A stretch of DNA of 64,000 bases from Candidatus Krumholzibacteriota bacterium (GCA_022711765.1 JAKLEB010000001.1:912694-976693), one strand, 5' to 3'. Positions 25,231-33,968 are shown, counted from the first letter of the stretch. A program made the numbers and translations. Notes: generated from the sequence alone by a model not told the origin.

Positions 25231-26694
25231 ATGAACGTGGGTATGCGCCCCGGGACCTGGTCCATCTTGCTCTTGACCGTACTCGCCGTCCTCGGGGCGG
25301 CGCTGGTCGCCCGCGCCGCGGACCCGATCGCGGGAAAGTGGCGGACCGAGGTCGTCGACCCCGCGGGCAAGCTCGTGCTGATCATGGACCTGCAGCAGGA
25401 TGCCACCGGCCTCTGGATCGGCTCCATCAAGAACAGCCGGTCCAGCGAGATCGATGAGCTGAAATCCGTCACGGTGGACGGCGGCAACGTCACGTTCTTC
25501 ACGGACACGAAGATCCCCAACCAGGACATCACGGTCCGGACGACCTTCGAGCTGCGGCTCAGCGCCGCCGCCGACCAGCTTCGTGGCACCGCGTCGGTCA
25601 ACTTCCAGGGGACCCGGCGCGAGACGCCGATGGAGTTCACGCGCATGGTCGAGAAGGCCGGCGCCGGCGGCATCTCGTTCGTGCCCGGACGCCCGATCAT
25701 CGGCGCCTGGAGTGCGCGGCCCGACGACGACGACGAGGCGCGGGAGATCCAGCTCGAGATCGTGGCCGCCGGAGACGCCAGCACCGGCACGCTCACCGAT
25801 ACCGGCATCGACCAGACGGTATCCCTGCGCGACCTGGTGATCAACGACAGGGACGGGTCGCTCTCCTTCAACTTCCGCTTCGAGGGCGCGCCGTTCATGT
25901 CCTCGTACTGGGGCCGCTACGACGAGGAGCAGGACCGGCTGCGCGGGAGCATGTCGATCGGCGGCCGCAGCCAGCGCCTCGACTTCCGCCGAACGAGCGC
26001 CGGTCCCGAATCGCTGCGCGACGAGTTCGCGACCGAGAAGAAGCCGCTGGTCCGCAAGCACGGCAGCCGGTTCGCGGGCACGGCCCGGCTCGCCTACTGG
26101 CAGCCGCTGTACGTGCTCAAGGAGAAGGTCCGCAACATCAACGACATCACCAAGAGCAGCCTCGGGTTCGATGTCGGCGCGCGGTACCACATCCTGGATT
26201 ACTTCGCCGTCCAGGCGCGCTACGCCCGCAACGGGCTGGGCTTCGACACCAACGAGACGAATCTCGGGCTCTTCGATCCGGCCGACGGCCCGCAGGGGGA
26301 CGGCATCTCCAGCCCGCTGACGACCGAGTCCTACCTCACCCTGGACGGGCTCGAGTTCTCGCTGATCGGCTACCTCGGCCAGAACCTGTTCCCCACCAGC
26401 AGATTCAATCCCTACCTCATCGCCGTGGCCGGGCGCACGAACTGGGCCCTGACCGAGAGCGGACGCGGCAGCGACGCGATCGCCATCTTCGAGACGCCGC
26501 TCGAGGGCACGGACTGGACGTTCGGCGCCGGACTCGGCACCGAGTACGCCCTCGGTCCGCGGTTCGGGATCGAAGCCGAATGGGTCTGGGCCTACACGTT
26601 GACCGAGGACGAGACGAAGTGGCAGGACATCGTCGCCCAATGGACGAGCCAGCACGTGTTCCGCTGGAGCCTGGGGGGCGTCATCTGGTTCTAG
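25231..26694 (+). CDS. Exported two-domain protein with C-terminal outer-membrane beta-barrel
   Basis: 487 residues from ATG at 25231 (signal peptide to about 30, ending ARAADP). Two similar beta-rich domains follow: one starting IAGKWRTEV (about 33-145) and one starting IIGAWSARP (about 158-270). Each opens with G-x-W and runs through short amphipathic strands, lipocalin-like. From about 285 the sequence changes to an outer-membrane barrel pattern (GFDVGARYHILDYFAVQARYA, LEFSLIGYLGQNLF, FNPYLIAVAGRTNW) and ends on Phe in FRWSLGGVIWF, the usual BAM recognition signature. Ligand and role are unknown. It has its own promoter and terminator. Confidence 0.8.
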   Translation: MNVGMRPGTWSILLLTVLAVLGAALVARAADPIAGKWRTEVVDPAGKLVLIMDLQQDATGLWIGSIKNSRSSEIDELKSVTVDGGNVTFFTDTKIPNQDITVRTTFELRLSAAADQLRGTASVNFQGTRRETPMEFTRMVEKAGAGGISFVPGRPIIGAWSARPDDDDEAREIQLEIVAAGDASTGTLTDTGIDQTVSLRDLVINDRDGSLSFNFRFEGAPFMSSYWGRYDEEQDRLRGSMSIGGRSQRLDFRRTSAGPESLRDEFATEKKPLVRKHGSRFAGTARLAYWQPLYVLKEKVRNINDITKSSLGFDVGARYHILDYFAVQARYARNGLGFDTNETNLGLFDPADGPQGDGISSPLTTESYLTLDGLEFSLIGYLGQNLFPTSRFNPYLIAVAGRTNWALTESGRGSDAIAIFETPLEGTDWTFGAGLGTEYALGPRFGIEAEWVWAYTLTEDETKWQDIVAQWTSQHVFRWSLGGVIWF

Positions 26695-26713
26695 GACCGC
26701 TGACCTGCCCGTC

Positions 26714-26751
26714 ACGCCGGCGCCGCCTCCTCACGAAGGCGGCGCCGGCGT
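26714..26751. terminator. Bidirectional hairpin terminator
   Basis: ACGCCGGCGCCGCCT at 26714-26728 pairs perfectly with 26737-26751 (15 bp, 8-nt loop), between the convergent barrel-protein gene and ahcY. Confidence 0.75.
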
Positions 26752-26776
26752 CTTCCGGACGATCACCGGGCGGCGC

Positions 26777-28054
26777 TCAGGTTCCGGCCGAGTAATCCGT
26801 GAGGTAGGCGGCCTGCTCCGGCGTCAGCACGTCGAGGCCCGCGTCCACCGTCGCCAGCTTGATGCGAGCGATGTCCTGATCCTGGTCCTCGGGGATGTCG
26901 TGGACGCCGATCGGGAGACGCTTGCCGTCGCGGGCGAGGCGGACCATGCTCAGGAACTGGTTGGCGAAGCTCATGTCCATGACCTCGCTGGGATGGCCTT
27001 CGGCCGCCGCGAGGTTGACCAGGCGTCCCTGGGCCAGCACGTAGATGCGGCGCCCGTCCCGCAGGGTGTACTCCTCGCAATTGGCGCGGATCTCCCGCTT
27101 GCCGACGGCGAGCGCCGCGAGATCGGGCAGGTTGATCTCGCAATCGTAATGGCCGGTGTTGCAGACGATGGCGCCGTCCTTCATTACCTCGAAGTGCCGC
27201 CGCGTGATCACGTCCTTGCAGCCGGTCGCGGTGATGAACACGTCGCCGACTTTCGCCGCCTCGTCCATGGTGCGCACCTGGTAGCCGTGCAGGGTCGCCT
27301 TGAGCGCGGCCGTGGGCTTGACCTCGGTACAGATCACCCGCGCGCCGAGCCCGGCCGCGCGCATAGCGCAGCCGCTGCCGCAGTGGCCGTAGCCGGCGAC
27401 CACGAAGTTCTTGCCGGCCAGCAGCACGCTCGTGGCGCGCAGAATCCCGTCGATGCTGCTCTGGCCCGTGCCGAAGACGTTGTCGAAGTCCCACTTGGTC
27501 TCGGCGTCGTTGACGGCGATCACGGGGTACTTGAGCGCGCCGTCGGCGGCCATCGCGCGCAGGCGGTGCACGCCGGTCGTGGTCTCCTCGGTACCGCCGA
27601 TGACGCCGTCGAGCAACTCCGGGCGGCGGTTGTGCACCGAGAAGATCAGGTCGGCGCCGTCGTCGAGAGTGAGCAGCGGCTTCAGGTCGAGGGTGCGGTC
27701 GATGCACCAGTAGAACTCGGCGACGCTCATGCCGTGCCACGCGTAGATGCTGACGCCGGCGGCGGCGAGCGCGGCGGCCACCTCATCCTGCGTCGACAGC
27801 GGGTTGCAGCCCGACCAGCTGATCTCGGCGCCGGCTGCCTTGAGGGATTCGACCAGGACCGCGGTCTCCTTGGTCACGTGCAGACAGCCCGCGATGCGCA
27901 TGCCCGCGAGACTCCGCTTCGCCGCGTGCTCCTCGCGGAGCCTCATCAGCACCGGCATGCGCGATTCGGCCCAGTCGATCTTCAGCCTGCCCCTGGCCGC
28001 CAGGCCCATATCCCGCACCTGGTACCCCTGTCCCTTGCTGAACGTCTCGGACAT
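26777..28054 (-). CDS. ahcY: S-adenosyl-L-homocysteine hydrolase
   Basis: 425 residues, the short form lacking the 40-residue insert of many proteobacterial enzymes. Splits SAH to adenosine and homocysteine, relieving product inhibition of methyltransferases. Signatures: GCLHVTKETAVLVESLKAAGAEISWSGCNPLSTQDEVAAAL (substrate site), ALKYPVIAVNDAETKWDFDNVFGTGQS with the catalytic Lys/Asp, and the NAD-binding GKNFVVAGYGHCGSGCAMRAAGLGA. The C-terminus ends near TPEQAAYLTDYSAGT without the KPxxYRY tail of longer forms. It starts five bases after the stop of an ArsR-methyltransferase gene and should be co-transcribed with it. Confidence 0.95.
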   Translation of the reverse strand: MSETFSKGQGYQVRDMGLAARGRLKIDWAESRMPVLMRLREEHAAKRSLAGMRIAGCLHVTKETAVLVESLKAAGAEISWSGCNPLSTQDEVAAALAAAGVSIYAWHGMSVAEFYWCIDRTLDLKPLLTLDDGADLIFSVHNRRPELLDGVIGGTEETTTGVHRLRAMAADGALKYPVIAVNDAETKWDFDNVFGTGQSSIDGILRATSVLLAGKNFVVAGYGHCGSGCAMRAAGLGARVICTEVKPTAALKATLHGYQVRTMDEAAKVGDVFITATGCKDVITRRHFEVMKDGAIVCNTGHYDCEINLPDLAALAVGKREIRANCEEYTLRDGRRIYVLAQGRLVNLAAAEGHPSEVMDMSFANQFLSMVRLARDGKRLPIGVHDIPEDQDQDIARIKLATVDAGLDVLTPEQAAYLTDYSAGT

Positions 28055-28058
28055 GCAG

Positions 28059-29117
28059 TCACTCCTTGTCGGTTGCGCCCGTGGCGGGCGATGGGTGCGG
28101 CCCTGCGGCCGCGCGCGTCTCGGTGAAGGACGGTCGATCCACCACTGCGAGCAGCACGTCGGGCCAGGTGAAGCCCTCGCGGCCCGCAACGGCGGGAAGC
28201 TCGTCGGCGGCGGTCACCGTCCGCCGCCGCTGCAGCCAGCGCGCCGGCCCCAGACCGGCCGCCGCGAACCAGGATTCGAGTTGCTCGCGATCGAAGCCGA
28301 GCCAGCGGTGCGCCAGGCTGTCGCGCATCCAGGTCAGGTTGTGGCGCGTGAACTCCAGCACCACGACCCGTCCGCCAGGCTTCACGACCCGGGCGAGCTC
28401 CCGCACGGCGTCGAGCGGATCGGCGACATGGTGCAGGACCATGCTCGAGTAGGCGGCGTCGAACGAGCCGCTGCTGAACGGCAACGCGCGAACGTCCGCC
28501 CGCTGGAACGTGACGTTGGCGCAGCCGGCGTCGCGGCACCTGCGTCGCGCCCTCCCGAGCAGCACGGCGCTGTGATCCACGGCGACGACCGCGGCCGCCG
28601 CGGACGCCAGGATCGGCAGCAGCGCGCCCGAGCCGGTCCCCACGTCGATCACGCGCCGATCCGGCGGCACCAGCGCCGCGAGCACGCCGGTCTGGAGATC
28701 CACGTGCTCGTATTGGCCGCGGATCCGGTCCCAGTGGTCCGCGGCCCCCGCGAAGAGTTCGCGGCTGCGCGCCTCCCGGTCGGCGACCACGGCGGCGACG
28801 CGCCGGTCGTCCGCGGCAGCGCCAGGGACGCGATCGGCAGCCTCCGCGACGGCGATCTGCAGGGCGCGCCCACCCGCGAATCGGTCCGCCGGAACGGCGC
28901 GGTACCAGCTCCAGGTGCCCTCGCGGCGCTGGTCGATCCAGCCGGCGTCGCGCAGCACCGCCAGGTGGCGCGAGACGCTCGGCTGGCGCAACTCTAGGAT
29001 CGCGACCAGCTCCTGGACGTTCAGCTCCTCCCTCTCCAGCAGCCTCAGCAGGCGCAGTCTCGTCGGATCGCTGATGGCCTGGAAGGCCGGCACGGGATCG
29101 ATCCCTTCAATATTCAT
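28059..29117 (-). CDS. ArsR-type regulator fused to a class I SAM-dependent methyltransferase
   Basis: 352 residues. Residues 8-75 are a winged-helix ArsR domain (AFQAISDPTRLRLLRLLEREELNVQELVAILELRQPSVSRHLAVLRDAGWI) with no metal-binding CxC. Residues about 145-260 are a methyltransferase domain: VIDVGTGSGALLPILA (motif I), VVAVDHSAVLLGRA, and DVRALPFSSGSFDAAYSSMVLHHVADP. It directly precedes ahcY. Fused ArsR-methyltransferases near ahcY, and the SahR regulators of the SAM cycle, suggest SAM/SAH-responsive control of ahcY; that is inference here. The ATG at 29117 has no Shine-Dalgarno but sits at the predicted transcription start. A GTG at 29093 with GAAGG upstream is an alternative. Confidence 0.88.
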   Translation of the reverse strand: MNIEGIDPVPAFQAISDPTRLRLLRLLEREELNVQELVAILELRQPSVSRHLAVLRDAGWIDQRREGTWSWYRAVPADRFAGGRALQIAVAEAADRVPGAAADDRRVAAVVADREARSRELFAGAADHWDRIRGQYEHVDLQTGVLAALVPPDRRVIDVGTGSGALLPILASAAAAVVAVDHSAVLLGRARRRCRDAGCANVTFQRADVRALPFSSGSFDAAYSSMVLHHVADPLDAVRELARVVKPGGRVVVLEFTRHNLTWMRDSLAHRWLGFDREQLESWFAAAGLGPARWLQRRRTVTAADELPAVAGREGFTWPDVLLAVVDRPSFTETRAAAGPHPSPATGATDKE

Positions 29118-29124
29118 GTATTGG

Positions 29125-29153
29125 AATTTAGAGATATTTTAGGTGTCCGTCAA
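29125..29153 (-). promoter_or_regulatory. Sigma-70 promoter of the ArsR-methyltransferase/ahcY unit, predicting a leaderless mRNA
   Basis: On the minus strand: TTGACG (29148-29153), a 17-nt spacer and TAAATT (29125-29130). The -35 lies inside the last codons of glcF. Counting seven bases from the -10 puts transcription start at 29117-29118, that is, on the ATG. The surrounding bases are unusually AT-rich, with AATAT at 29109-29113 and ATATT at 29134-29138 as possible inverted operator arms. Confidence 0.7.
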
Positions 29154-30464
29154 GGTGTTTCTCGACCGGGGCGCGCGCGACCCGGTCCGCCAGGCGTACC
29201 AGAGCAGATCGGTGAGCGGCAGGACGGGGACCGTGGGCGCGATGATGGCCAGGCTGTCCGCGATCTGTCCCAGGCACCCCGGATTCGTCGTCACGACGAG
29301 GTCGCAGCCGGTTGCGACCAGGACCCTCGCCTTGCGCAGGCCGATCTCGCGCGACAGCGCGGCGTGGCGCACGCCGTACACGCCGGCACTGCCGCAGCAG
29401 ACCTCGGCCTCGGCCGGTTCCACGAGCTGCAGGCCGGGGATCCTCCCCAGCAGGCGCCGCGGTTCGGCCACGATCCCCTGGCCGTGTCGGGCATGGCAGG
29501 GATCGTGGACGGCCACCTTCAGCGGAACGGCGCCCAGCCCCGCCGGCGCGAGCCGCTCGAGCAACACGACGGCGTCCACGACCCTGGTCGACAGCTCCGC
29601 CGGGTAATCGCGCAGTTCGAGGCCGCAGCCGGCGGCGGCGACGACGACGTGGTCGCAACTGGCGAGTTCGGGCGCGAACGCGGCCAGGTTGCGACGGCGG
29701 AGACTCCGGACCCGACCGGCCCGGCCGGCATGCGTCGCGATGGCTCCGCAGCAGTCCTGGCCGTTCGGGTCGACGATCTCGCAGCCCAGCTCGACCAGCA
29801 ACCGGCGCAGGCGCCCGGCCGTCGACGGCAGCAGCGCCGCATCCGCGCAACCGCGGAACCACCCCACCCGCGCTCCGGCTCTCGCGCTCGCGCCGGATGC
29901 CGCGGGGAGCGGTGACGCGGCAGGCAGCCCGCTCTTCGCGATCAGCTGCTCGATCAGCCTCTCGAGAGCCCGATCGGTCGGCGGCGCCGCCGGCACGGTC
30001 CCCAGGAGCCGTGCCACCCGGGCGACGAGCGGCTGGCCGTCGAGGCGACGCCGCCAGTGCATGCCGAGGGTCTGACCGAGAACGCTTGCCGCGACGTGGC
30101 CGACCCGGCGCAAGGCACGCAGGGCCGCGCCCCGGTCGAGCAGGGCGAGCGGATCGCACCGCCTGGCCCGCGTCGCCGCCCCGAGGTCCTTGAGCTGCCG
30201 GATCAGGACCGCGTCCGCGCCGCTCGGGCAGGCCGCGGTGCAGGCGAAGCAGCCGAGGCAGAGGTCGAATGGGCGGGTCACGTCCGGCGCCGCGGCCGGC
30301 AATCGGCCGTGGAGGACCTCGCCGAAGAGCAGCAGCCGGCCGCGGGGCGAGAGGGTCTCGTTGCCCGTGACGAGATAGGTCGCGCAATGCGGCAGGCAGA
30401 GACCGCAACCCACGCACGCGCGCAGCAGTCCGTCCAGCTCGACGTTATCGCGCGGGCCCGTCAT
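29139..30464 (-). CDS. glcF: Glycolate oxidase iron-sulfur subunit
   Basis: 441 residues starting in the ATGA overlap with the glcDE stop. Two [4Fe-4S] motifs lie near the N-terminus: CVGCGLCLPHC and CLGCFACTAACPSG. Two cysteine-rich CCG-type domains follow, with WFRGC/DCCGAIATHAG and HDPCHARHGQG/EVCCGSAGVYG. The subunit passes electrons from the flavin subunit of glycolate (or lactate) oxidase to the respiratory chain. It is the third gene of the flavoprotein operon, and its last codons contain the -35 of the next unit. Confidence 0.92.
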   Translation of the reverse strand: MTGPRDNVELDGLLRACVGCGLCLPHCATYLVTGNETLSPRGRLLLFGEVLHGRLPAAAPDVTRPFDLCLGCFACTAACPSGADAVLIRQLKDLGAATRARRCDPLALLDRGAALRALRRVGHVAASVLGQTLGMHWRRRLDGQPLVARVARLLGTVPAAPPTDRALERLIEQLIAKSGLPAASPLPAASGASARAGARVGWFRGCADAALLPSTAGRLRRLLVELGCEIVDPNGQDCCGAIATHAGRAGRVRSLRRRNLAAFAPELASCDHVVVAAAGCGLELRDYPAELSTRVVDAVVLLERLAPAGLGAVPLKVAVHDPCHARHGQGIVAEPRRLLGRIPGLQLVEPAEAEVCCGSAGVYGVRHAALSREIGLRKARVLVATGCDLVVTTNPGCLGQIADSLAIIAPTVPVLPLTDLLWYAWRTGSRAPRSRNTLTDT

Positions 30465-32881
30465 GCCGCCGCCGCCTCCAGGTGCCGCTTCAGCCAGTCG
30501 GGACACGGCAGCCTGCCCTGGGGATCGAACAGCCGTTTGAGGCCGGCGAGCAGCGGCAACGGCACGCCCGCGGCCGGCTGCGGCGGCAGCTGCAGGCGAC
30601 CGTCGCGGAAGATCCCGTCGGCGAACCAGCCGACCGGCTCCTCGGCGACGATCTCGGGCGTCCAGAGCATGACCGGCCGGCTCTGCCAGATCAGCCGGCG
30701 CGGCCGCGGCCAGTCCGGCTGGCGGTCGCGCGGCGTGAGCAGGGTCCAGTCCGCGGACGCGACGGCCCAGGCCGGCAGGTCGGCCAGCAATGCGGGCGAG
30801 GCCAGGGCCGCGCCGGTCCGGCGAACCGCGACGGGCTGGGCGAGCCCGTGGTCTTCGCTCCAGGCCGCGAGGTCGGCGCCGAGGCGGCCGAGGTCCCACT
30901 CCCTGTCCCGGCCAGCCGCCGCCACCCAGAGCGACGGACCGCTGGCCGCGCGCTCGCGGACCACGACCGCGGGCTGCGGATGGCTCCGCAACACGCGTAC
31001 GAAGTCGCGCCGTTCCTCCGCGGTGAACGCGCCGGGCACGTCGGACCACGTCCACAGCTCCACGCACTCCGGCGCCGGCTTGAGCTGCAGGGTCGCGGCG
31101 AGGGGCCGCGCCAATATCCCTCCGCTACCCACGATCAGGCGGACCAGGTCGTAGCCGGCCACGTTCTTGAGCACCGGAGCGCCGGCGCGCAGGATCTCGC
31201 CGTCGCCGGTTCCCGCCCACAACTCGAGGACCGCGTCGGCTGGCCACAGATGCCCGAGCAGCGACGGCCCGCTGGTGCCGGCTTCGATCACGTCGCCGAC
31301 CGTGAGGGCCCCGCCGAGTCCAGGACCCACGGCCCGCGAGCGCGACGCCGCGCCGAGCGGGATCCAGAGGCCCCGGGTCGCCGCTTCGGCCTGGAGCTCG
31401 GCGAGCGGGGTACGGGCAGGCGCGGTCACGGTCAGGCTGTCCCACCGGAAGCTCACCTCGCCGGGCACCTGGGCGGTGATCGCCGCCGCCGCCGCGAGCT
31501 CGCGCCGCGGCAGCGCCTTGCCGGGATTGCAGAGATCGTCGGGGTCGAACAGGTCCTTGATGCCCTGCATCAGGCGCAGCGAGGTCCGATCGAGCTGGCG
31601 GTGGACGAGGTGCCGCTTCTCGAGCCCGACTCCATGCTCGCCGGTGCAGCTGCCGCCGCGGGCGAGTGCGCCGAGGACGATCGCGTCGGCCGCGCTCTGG
31701 GCTCGGGCGATGAGATCCGCATCGCGATCGTCGTAGTGCACGCCCGGATGCAGGTTGCCATCGCCGGCGTGGAAGACGGTCGCGATCTCGACCCGATGCT
31801 CCGCCTTGATCGCCGCGATGTCCTCGACGAGCCCCGTCAACTCGCCGAGCGGCACCACGACGTCGATCGCGACGTAAGCCGGCGCGAGCCGGCCGACCGC
31901 GCCGAAGGCCCTCTTGCGACACTGCCAGAGGCGCGCGCGCTCGTCCGCGTCGCGAGCGGCCCGCACCCGCCGCGCGCCGGCCGCCTGGAGCAGCCGTTCC
32001 GCGCGCGCGGCGTCCTCGGCCGCGGCCGGGGCGCGGCCGGCGACCTCGCAGATCATCACCGCGTCGACGTCCGTCGCAAACCCGAAGCGGAAGGCCGCTT
32101 CCACCGCCTCGAGCATCACCCGGTCGACGATCTCGCAGGCCTCGGGCAGGACGCCCGAGGTCATCAGGTCGACGACCGCGCGCGTGGCGTCGGACAGGCG
32201 CGGGAACTCGGCCAGCAGCGTGACCGTCGCCTCGGCGAGCGGCAGCAGGTCCAGTTCGGCGCTGGCCACCACGCCGAGCGTGCCCTCGCTGCCGCACAGG
32301 AGCCCGCGCAGGCCGATACCGCGATCGAGGGCTCCGCCGCGACCGGTCGACCAGAGCCGTCCCTGCGGATCGATCCACTCCAGCCGCCGCACGTGCTGGG
32401 CCGTGACGCCGACCTTGAGGCAATGCGGGCCGCCGGCGTTCTCGGCGACGTTGCCCCCGATGGTGGCTGCGGCCTGGCTGCTGGGATCCGGCGCGAAATA
32501 CAGGCCGCACGACGCGGCGTGCCGGCTCACGGCCTCGTTCAGAACGCCCGGCTCCACCCGGACGCGGCGTCGATCCGGGTCGACCGGGTCCAGGCGCTGG
32601 AGCCGGCTCGTCGCGATCACGACCGCACCGTCCGCGGGCAGCGCGCCGCCGGACAGGCCGGTGCCGCCGCCGCGGACCACGAACGGCCGCCGGTGCCGGG
32701 CGCAGGCGGCGACGACTCGCCGCAGGGCCTCCGGCGTCTCGGGCAGGACCACGCACAGGGGCCGCCCGTACGCCTGGTGCGACGCGTCGCGGGCATAGAC
32801 CGTCAGGCTCGCCGGGTCGACCAGGACCGCTGACGTCCCGACCTCGCGCTTCAGGTCCTTGACGAGGTCCGCTCCCGCCAT
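30461..32881 (-). CDS. Fused GlcD-GlcE glycolate oxidase flavoprotein
   Basis: 806 residues. The first about 465 residues are GlcD-like: an FAD-binding PCMH domain (VVRGGGTGLSGGALPADGAVVIATSRL, FAPDPSSQAAATIGGNVAENAGGPHCLKVG, LLCGSEGTLGVV) and the C-terminal cap ending FHAGDGNLHPGVHYD, GGSCTGEHGVGLEKRH and LKDLFDP-type residues. From about 480 a second, shorter FAD_binding_4-like unit (GLWIPLGAAS, VLELWAGTGDGEILRAGAPVLKNVAGYDLVRLIVGSGG) corresponds to GlcE. These are normally separate genes. It oxidises glycolate or another 2-hydroxy acid together with GlcF. The stop overlaps glcF (ATGA), and the start is one base from the upstream stop. Confidence 0.9.
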   Translation of the reverse strand: MAGADLVKDLKREVGTSAVLVDPASLTVYARDASHQAYGRPLCVVLPETPEALRRVVAACARHRRPFVVRGGGTGLSGGALPADGAVVIATSRLQRLDPVDPDRRRVRVEPGVLNEAVSRHAASCGLYFAPDPSSQAAATIGGNVAENAGGPHCLKVGVTAQHVRRLEWIDPQGRLWSTGRGGALDRGIGLRGLLCGSEGTLGVVASAELDLLPLAEATVTLLAEFPRLSDATRAVVDLMTSGVLPEACEIVDRVMLEAVEAAFRFGFATDVDAVMICEVAGRAPAAAEDAARAERLLQAAGARRVRAARDADERARLWQCRKRAFGAVGRLAPAYVAIDVVVPLGELTGLVEDIAAIKAEHRVEIATVFHAGDGNLHPGVHYDDRDADLIARAQSAADAIVLGALARGGSCTGEHGVGLEKRHLVHRQLDRTSLRLMQGIKDLFDPDDLCNPGKALPRRELAAAAAITAQVPGEVSFRWDSLTVTAPARTPLAELQAEAATRGLWIPLGAASRSRAVGPGLGGALTVGDVIEAGTSGPSLLGHLWPADAVLELWAGTGDGEILRAGAPVLKNVAGYDLVRLIVGSGGILARPLAATLQLKPAPECVELWTWSDVPGAFTAEERRDFVRVLRSHPQPAVVVRERAASGPSLWVAAAGRDREWDLGRLGADLAAWSEDHGLAQPVAVRRTGAALASPALLADLPAWAVASADWTLLTPRDRQPDWPRPRRLIWQSRPVMLWTPEIVAEEPVGWFADGIFRDGRLQLPPQPAAGVPLPLLAGLKRLFDPQGRLPCPDWLKRHLEAAAA

Positions 32882-32882
32882 G

Positions 32883-33968
32883 TCACGCTCCCGGCCGCGC
32901 GGCGGCAAGCGCCGCCTGGATCGCCTCCAGGCGCTCGGGAGCGCGCGGGCCCACGACCTGGACGCCGAGCGGCCGGCCGCTCTCGGCGTCGAGGCAGGCG
33001 ATCGCGAAGCCGTCCTCGGCGCCGCGGCCGTCCGGCGCAGCCGACGCCGACAAGCCGACGCGGCGTTCGCTCACCAGGTGCCCCTCCAGCCGCGCCTGCT
33101 CCGCGCTCAGGCCGACCATCGCCACGGGCGGCTCCGTGGCCAGGCAGCGCGGGATCTCGCGGTAGCGGATCGGCCGGCGCGGTCGGCCCGCCGCGTGGTC
33201 GACGGCCTGCACCGCCTCGCGGTCGGCCGCTTCCGCCACGCGCGGCGACACCATGTCGCCGATCGCGTAGAGGCCGTGGGTCGCGGTCTCCTGGTTGGCG
33301 TCCACGAGTAGGTGGCCGAACCGATCCGTCTCGACCGTGACCGTCTCGAGGCCGAGGTCGCGCGTCTTCGGCCGGCGGCCGATCGCGATCACGAGCGCAG
33401 CCGCGGCCAGGGTCGCCTCGGTCCTTGCCGCGAGGTCGAGCACCTTGCAGGTGACGCCAGCGCCCGCGGGGGCGGCGCGGATCGCCCGGGTCGCGGTGCG
33501 CACGGCAACGCCGGCGCGGCCCAGCCCGTCCAGGACGGCCTGCGCGATCGCCGGCTCCGCCTCGGGCAAGAGCCGCCCGGACATCTCGACGAGGGTGACC
33601 CGGGCGCCGGCCGCCGCGCAGGCGGTCGCCCATTCGAGGCCCGCGGCGCCGCCCCCGACGACCACCACGCTGGGCAGACGGCTGCCGGCTGTGAAGCGGC
33701 CGCGCCCGTCCAGGAATCGATGGCCGTCGACGGTCGCGCCGGCGAGCGCGACGGGCCGGGACTCCGCGGCGAGGACGATCCGTCCGGCCACGACGAGCGC
33801 TGGGCCGCCGCCCGCGCCGGTCGCGATGAACCGGCCAGGACCGGCGAGCCTCCAGGCGCCGGCGACCTGGGCGGTCCGCAACCCGAGGTCGACACCCCGG
33901 CGCGCGGCTGCGGCCGCACCGGGACCGGAGCCGAGCACGGCGAGATCACAGGTCGGCGACAAGGCCAT
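32883..33968 (-). CDS. Shortened dihydrolipoamide dehydrogenase-like flavoprotein lacking the redox disulfide
   Basis: 361 residues against about 465 for the family. The first FAD-binding glycine motif is present (LAVLGSGPGAAAAARRGVDLG, about 9-29), but the segment that normally holds G-G-T-C-x4-C is missing and no cysteine pair replaces it. The second dinucleotide fold (SVVVVGGGAAGLEWATACAAAGARVTLVEMSGRLLP, about 100-135) and the FAD signature GLYAIGDM (about 232-239) are intact. The C-terminal H-x4-E catalytic motif is also absent. It is therefore probably an NAD(P)H-linked flavoprotein with altered chemistry, or a degenerate copy. It precedes the glycolate oxidase genes by one base, suggesting a shared role. 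Confidence 0.75.
   Translation of the reverse strand: MALSPTCDLAVLGSGPGAAAAARRGVDLGLRTAQVAGAWRLAGPGRFIATGAGGGPALVVAGRIVLAAESRPVALAGATVDGHRFLDGRGRFTAGSRLPSVVVVGGGAAGLEWATACAAAGARVTLVEMSGRLLPEAEPAIAQAVLDGLGRAGVAVRTATRAIRAAPAGAGVTCKVLDLAARTEATLAAAALVIAIGRRPKTRDLGLETVTVETDRFGHLLVDANQETATHGLYAIGDMVSPRVAEAADREAVQAVDHAAGRPRRPIRYREIPRCLATEPPVAMVGLSAEQARLEGHLVSERRVGLSASAAPDGRGAEDGFAIACLDAESGRPLGVQVVGPRAPERLEAIQAALAAARPGA

Noticed and set aside
28054..28059. SAH riboswitch before ahcY
   Set aside because: Only four bases separate the upstream stop from the ahcY start, so there is no space for a riboswitch. Control more likely comes from the adjacent ArsR-type protein.
30482..32833. 783-residue plus-strand frame opposite the GlcD-GlcE fusion
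   Set aside because: It mirrors a strongly conserved flavoprotein gene and has no recognisable domain.
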